Source: Chrysomallon squamiferum (lineage: Eukaryota > Mollusca > Gastropoda > Neomphalida > Peltospiridae). From it: a stretch of DNA of 64,000 bases. The notes under the pieces are model-generated. The model was given only the letters and a program-made list of their open reading frames with translations, ran no database searches and was not told the DNA's origin. Below are positions 58,521-64,000 of this stretch, one piece after another. Every line of letters starts with the position of its first letter. Within the stretch, counting starts at the first letter, position 1. The position numbers and the translations under genes were made by a program. Where the stretch lies: assembly GCA_012295275.1 (NCBI GenBank), contig CM022671.1, forward strand, positions 20,216,822 to 20,280,821. The letters run 5' to 3'.

Positions 58521-59624
58521 GTAATTTTGTATGTACTCGTATATAATTCAACGTCTTTGGTGTTAATGGTTTTTCGCATTATTGCAAACAGGAGTTTTAA
58601 GCTGGTAGAATAATCTTTTGTTCTTTTTCTTTTCACATTATTTTGATCATTCTGTTCTGTGTGGAACTAGTTTACAGGTATATTCAATCATTAGATTAAG
58701 GAAAGTATATCATATTATAAAAACATTCGATACATTCTGTTGTTTAATATTATTGATCGGATATCACTGAAGGAGACGACAATGTTTTATATTTCAATTA
58801 ATTAGCAAACAAATTGTATTCAGACATGAATGTGCCTGTTTGTACACGTACATATATACAAAATGTATACATAAACATACTCATATACATATAAACATAT
58901 TCATTTACATATACATCATATATTTATTCACATGCACACATGTACATATATATGCATACATACATACATATACACATACACATTCAATGTCTTTATTGAA
59001 TTTATAAATGGTCTCCATCATCTAGCTAAATATCAAGATTGAAGAGTCCTCTGTTCATAATTATAATTTTTATTATTTTACAAACAACGAGCATTTATCT
59101 AAAATAATTTCTTCTGTAGTTCGTAACAGAAATATTATTATTTGAGCTTTAACTCCAACACAGTAATATCCAATTTTATGTGATCATATACCTAGTATTT
59201 CGCCATTTCAGATAAATCAATAATTTTCAAACTTATTTTGAACCATATTATCCTTAAAATATTTATCTAACCTTGGAAACCTGTCGGTATGAAAAGGGTA
59301 ATTATATTTCAAAGAGCCTACATTGATGATATAAACCATGGCGACATTATCGTCCCATTCATAATTTAATCAAAGACACGACTACGTGAGATTGTTAATA
59401 TTTACAGTAAACACTGTCGGCACGGCAAAGCTTTGTTATCACTGCATTAAAGATGTACTGCAGATCTGAGATTATTATAAAGTACATGTACATACTCAGA
59501 ATAAAATGAACACACCCAAACAGAATTGAATGAATCTTGCTTAAAGTTTAATATTATGACTTAAGTGAGTTATTTATGGATTTTTTTTTGATTTTTTATT
59601 TTGGGTGGGTCTGTGTTTATTTTA

Positions 59625-59646
59625 CATTATTAATAGTATTATTATT

Positions 59647-59693
<47 letters not shown>

Positions 59694-59885
59694 GTTTGTT
59701 GTCATTGTTGTTACAATTTTTGTTGTTCAGAATATTATTATTATAATTTCAGAAGTAATAATTATTGTTATTTTTATTACAGGAAATGCTTTTGCTGTTG
59801 TTATTATTATTATTGTTACTGTTCCTATTGTTATTATTGTTATTGCTATTGTTGTTATTATTAATATGATCATCATCATTATCAT
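59625..59885. repeat. (TTG)n and ATT/GTT-rich block
   Basis: A near-perfect TTG array of about 50 bp is followed by 180 bp of interrupted ATT/GTT trinucleotides. The Val/Ile-rich frame is a repeat translation. Confidence 0.95.
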
Positions 59886-60674
59886 CATTATTGCTAAAAT
59901 ATAGCTGTTCGGTGAAACACTCTTCAAAATCTTCTGTAATTACATTTATTGCGAAACACGTGCCGAATAAATCGAATAAAACTCTAAATTGTAGTAGTAA
60001 GATATTAATTTAAGAATTATGTCATATACAAAACTCATGATTTCTTAAACTGTATATTTACCAGCAGCGTTATAAAATTATGGAATTTCTAACATCCTTT
60101 TAACACATTATGACCACATTTTTAAGGGGGGGAAAAAATACTTTTAGATAACTGATCTTTTTACAAGGCTTCAGATAGATCGCTGTGATACAAATCTAGA
60201 TATTTTGGCACCTGTAACTGATCACGGTTTAACCGAGAAAAATAAATGACTTCATGATTGGAAAGAAGGTGTCAGATAAGCCTTTACGCTGTTAAGATTC
60301 CACATTTTGTTATTAAATCTTTGCTGTGTAGAGAAGAGTGCTTAAACCGTGATATTTTAGAAGACAGGGACATGGACATGATATGTAACAATTATTATAG
60401 AGTTCTGAACTAAATAATGCGTGAAAGACGAGATGAAAATTAGATGGTTTAACGTAGTATGAATTACAGCCCGTTACTAAGTATCAAATTTAAGTGTGGA
60501 GAAAACGTGGTTTTTACACATTTATTTTACCGAAGCCGTAGACGTAACAGATATAAATTATTCTGTATTTCCTACAACCAAGTTTTGATGAAAGTTGTAG
60601 ATAAATGAATAATAATTAATAAAAATACCTTAGGCAAATAAAAACTAACTTAGCAATAACAAAACAGAAATAAA

Positions 60675-60729
60675 TAGTAGTAACGGTGGTAGTAGGAATA
60701 GTAACAACAACAATAGCAACATCAACAAT

Positions 60730-60766
<37 letters not shown>

Positions 60767-60812
60767 GTAATAATAATAATAACAACAACAACAACAACAA
60801 TAACAATAATGA
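60675..60812. repeat. (AAC)n microsatellite
   Basis: AAC units with AAT interruptions, longest run at about 60730-60765. Confidence 0.95.
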
Positions 60813-61209
60813 TAATAATTCTCTCTTCTGTTCCCTATACTACAGGACTATATACAATTTGAAATATTTTTTGTCAGTACAAACTAAATGATAATTTGAA
60901 TAGGTAGGCTAGAGACATCATCGTCCATTAGCGTCAGAAATCATCAAAGTATTAGCTGTAATATAAAACTAACAGGACAGACAGTGATATCGGTGCTGCA
61001 TTCAGAAATCCACACGCCTAAACTTAATTGTTATGCTTATATCCAAACCAGATTAAGGAACACTGCATTTAATACATATTCAGGAATATGCAGGCAGAGA
61101 GACTGACTAGCAGACAGAAATGGGGGAAGGACGCGTCTATGTAGTTAAACACACAGAGAGAAAGAAGGACGCATATTTAATTATACAGAGAGAGGAAATG
61201 AATGAAGGA

Positions 61210-61510
61210 AGGACATTTTTATTTTATTTAATAACACCCTAAACCTTTTTTTTATTTATGGAAATAAAGCGCCGGACACGTGGTGGTTAAGAACAATCGG
61301 AAATCTGTTGCACCACATTATGGTTTACTTTTATCAATTAGCAACAAGGAATGTGTTATGTTTACCATCCCACAGACAGAAAGGTACATACAATGAATGG
61401 CATTTGTTACACCGTTTGTTTCACTGGCTGGAACCACAGATAGTCTAATGAAAGGGATCGAACCGACGACCATTGCACCTTGAGATACCACGGAGATACT
61501 TCATGCTCTA
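61210..61510 (-). mobile_element. Near full-length decayed tRNA-derived SINE
   Basis: On the minus strand a worn tRNA-like head contains a B box GGTTCGATCC (plus strand 61455-61464) with an A-box-like TGGTATCTCAAGG about 20 nt before it. The body includes GGTTCCAGCCAGTGAAAC and CTGTCTGTGGGATGG, and the end reads GGTGTTATTAAATAAATAAA. Head, body and tail order agree, from memory, with a SINE family abundant in molluscs, and match the other relics listed here. It is the best-preserved copy in the window. Confidence 0.65.
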
Positions 61511-61663
61511 GATACAGAGGAAGAGATAAATAATTTGTACCAAAATTAATATAAACAGACAGCCATTTAATCGCTTTATATGTATAAATATTACTAATTT
61601 ATTATGTTATAAACACTTTCTTGCCTGATAAATTCTGATTATCTTATGCATATACATAGTTTT

Positions 61664-61945
61664 ACACATATACATACATACATACATACATACATACATA
61701 CATAAATACAGTTATCGTTATCTACAGTTTGATGTACATTGTTTTACTATTTACTTCTTAATTTTTACCAGAATATTCATGCAATTTACTTTAACATATA
61801 TTTTTTTCTCTTACAAATTTGGCAGAACTTGAAAGTGTTAAACAAATATAATAATATTAATAATTAAAATAATTTAATGAAATAAATTAGTAAAATAAAA
61901 TAAAATAAAATAAAATTTAAAATAAAAATAAAATAAAATAAAAAT
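61664..61945. repeat. (ATAC)n and (AAATA)n microsatellites
   Basis: ATAC array at about 61668-61704, then AATAA/AAATA repeats at about 61860-61945. Confidence 0.9.
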
Positions 61946-62189
61946 CAATGTTAAATAAATTCTATATCGACTGGAAATGAAAATTATATTACAGTATAAA
62001 CTCTGCATGACATTGGTGCCATATGTTTGAAGTAAGTACAAAGAGGGGAAAAAATATGTCAGGAGTGTTTATACATTCGTAGTAAAAGCTGAATTCATAT
62101 TTGATTAAAATCTGAAATTAATTCCATTTTGTAAGAACAGTAGTCAATATCTATAACATAACAAGACCTGTTTTTATAAAATTTATAGA

Positions 62190-62225
62190 AATTGATATAT
62201 ATATATATATATATATATATAAAGA
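62190..62225. repeat. (AT)n microsatellite
   Basis: A pure AT tract of about 27 bp. Confidence 0.9.
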
Positions 62226-62827
62226 ATAAATATATATGTGTTGATTTTAAATATTAATATTAAAATAAATGTAATAATTATTATTTGTCGACAAATGGTT
62301 TTGATAGCGTAGTATAAATCATTTACTTTTTATGAGTGGTTTATAAGTAAAATCGGATTGTTTCTACAGTTCTTTAAATGTTATTGTGTAAACTACTTAA
62401 AAAATAAACACTTGTCAAAAAAATGAAAAAAAAAACAAATGATGTAAAACAAAAGTATTTAAATCTCTTGAAAAAAAGATTTGAAAAAGAATAATAATAA
62501 TAAAAATAATAAAATTGAAAAAATAAAATGAAAAATGGCAGAATTTTTTTTGGCTTTTGTTTTTTTCCAAAATAACAGTAAAAATAAGCTATCTTAATTG
62601 AGTTTATGATCAATAAATAATTAGTACTAATATACACTCTTATATGTATTCTACCTTTCTGTACTAATACTTAAGTACATTAGAACGAAGAAGATAATTC
62701 TTAATTATGTTAGCATTTAACATCTCGATTTTGCTAATTTTTTCTTTAAAAAAAAAAAAAAAAAAGGAAAAAAAAAAAAGAAAATACCTAGGCCATATGT
62801 CATCTAATTAATTTTCTTTCTTTCTTT

Positions 62828-62900
62828 ATCTTATTTATTTTATTTTATTTTATTTTATTTAATTTTTTATTATTTATTTAATTATATATTTATTATTATT

Positions 62901-62935
<35 letters not shown>

Positions 62936-63322
62936 GGTTGTTTTGTTGCAAATACATGTACTAAAAGTGCAGGTTTGCAAACCAGGAATAGCCAACCGTA
63001 GACGGTCTGACCTTTATTCGGAGGAAGCCTTTAACAAATTTTCTGATAAAACCATCAAGTTAATACCGAGGGGATACAACACGTGATGATTATCGTGAAA
63101 GCAAATGCCAGTAATTCAAGACAGAACGAAACAGAAGAGAGGATATTTTCTTTTCAACTTCAATTTTTTATTTTTTTATTTCTTTTGCTTTAAATTTTTT
63201 TATTTTATTTTTTAAATTTTTTATTTTATATTATTATTATTATTTTTTTTTTTTTTTTTTTACTCTATCATTTTCGTAAATTTTAGATTTAATAAATATT
63301 TTTCTTCTGTTTTTGTCTTTTG

Positions 63323-63379
<57 letters not shown>

Positions 63380-63540
63380 TATCTTTTTCATTTTAATATA
63401 ATTTTTTAAAATTTGTTTATTTAAAGCTAAATATTTTTATCCTATTTTTATTTTGATTATTATGATAATTATTTTGAATTTTTTAATTTTAAAATTCGGA
63501 AATTTCTTTTTTTTTTTTTATTGACATTAATTCATATTAA
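62828..63540. repeat. TTTTA, TTG and ATT low-complexity block
   Basis: TTTTA repeats and (TTG)n at about 62850-62938, a short unique stretch, then T-rich and (ATT)n tracts at about 63150-63380 and AT-rich sequence to 63540. Confidence 0.85.
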
Positions 63541-64000
63541 AAAAATGATATTTCTAATATCGATTTTTATTTTTCATTGAATAACATTTATAAAATAGAA
63601 ATCACTGTTAGAAAGATTCTCCATTTAATAAGAATTAAAATTTTGAGTGTCAGAATTCAGATAGTGTAATTTAAATATATGAAAAAAAATAAGAGCAAAT
63701 TATATGAAAAAAAAATGTACGTAAGCAAGGAATCGTTTCGGGGGAAAAAAAATTAAAAGTTATTATCAGAAATAATTTTAATAATGTCAAAAAAAAAAAA
63801 AATAAATAAAAAAAAATAAAATAAAATAATAAAAAAACAACTTGCGAAGCTCTCACAGACATCGATTTTTTTCCCACTTAAATCAGTTTTTTTATTATGT
63901 TTTCTTTACTTTCATTTTACTTTTTATTATTACTTCTAAGATGAATTGAAATATAAAATAAGATTCTCAAACAATAGATTAATTTCATAATCCATGACGT

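Noticed and set aside
61430-61510. Minus-strand tRNA gene
   Set aside because: A B box is present, but no cloverleaf arms pair properly and the sequence continues into a SINE body.

Overview
This is a eukaryotic, strongly AT-rich, intron- and microsatellite-dominated genomic window. It holds one recognisable protein-coding gene. It is an eleven-exon interleukin-17 receptor-like gene on the minus strand, running from a signal-peptide exon (ATG at 46626) to a large terminal exon carrying the SEFIR signalling domain and the stop codon (1077). I rebuilt the exons by hand from GT/AG splice sites. All ten junctions keep the reading frame, and the summed coding length (2310 nt) gives 769 aa plus stop, ordered signal peptide, two-part IL-17R ectodomain, transmembrane helix, SEFIR domain and cytoplasmic tail.

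The organism is most likely a mollusc (inference). An invertebrate IL-17 receptor with very long introns fits a lophotrochozoan. Several decayed interspersed copies (about 11.65, 14.05, 29.6, 31.45 and 61.2 kb) resemble, from memory, a tRNA-derived SINE common in gastropod and bivalve genomes. No database search was possible.

Layout. 1-1076: 3' flank or 3' UTR with a ~40-bp degenerate tandem array. 1077-4893: terminal exon cluster (exons 11 to 6) coding for the tail, SEFIR, membrane helix and second ectodomain half. 4894-24315: 19.4-kb intron 5 with a 90-bp tandem array next to a TTACTAGTTGTC minisatellite, SINE relics and many microsatellites. 24316-26576: exons 5 and 4. 26577-38279: intron 3. 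38280-38393: exon 3. 43604-43655: exon 2. 46495-46626: exon 1. 46627-64000: upstream DNA with clearly higher CpG content, an imperfect inverted-repeat element at 48.4-48.9 kb, a SINE at 61.2 kb and many simple repeats. No gene is recognised there.

The most notable points are a sharp change in CpG density close to exon 1, as expected from historic gene-body methylation; long dinucleotide tracts within about 10-35 nt of three of the ten 5' splice sites; and several independent local minisatellites. I saw no prokaryotic-type system, CRISPR array, tRNA, rRNA or intact transposase gene, and no evidence of a novel multi-gene system.
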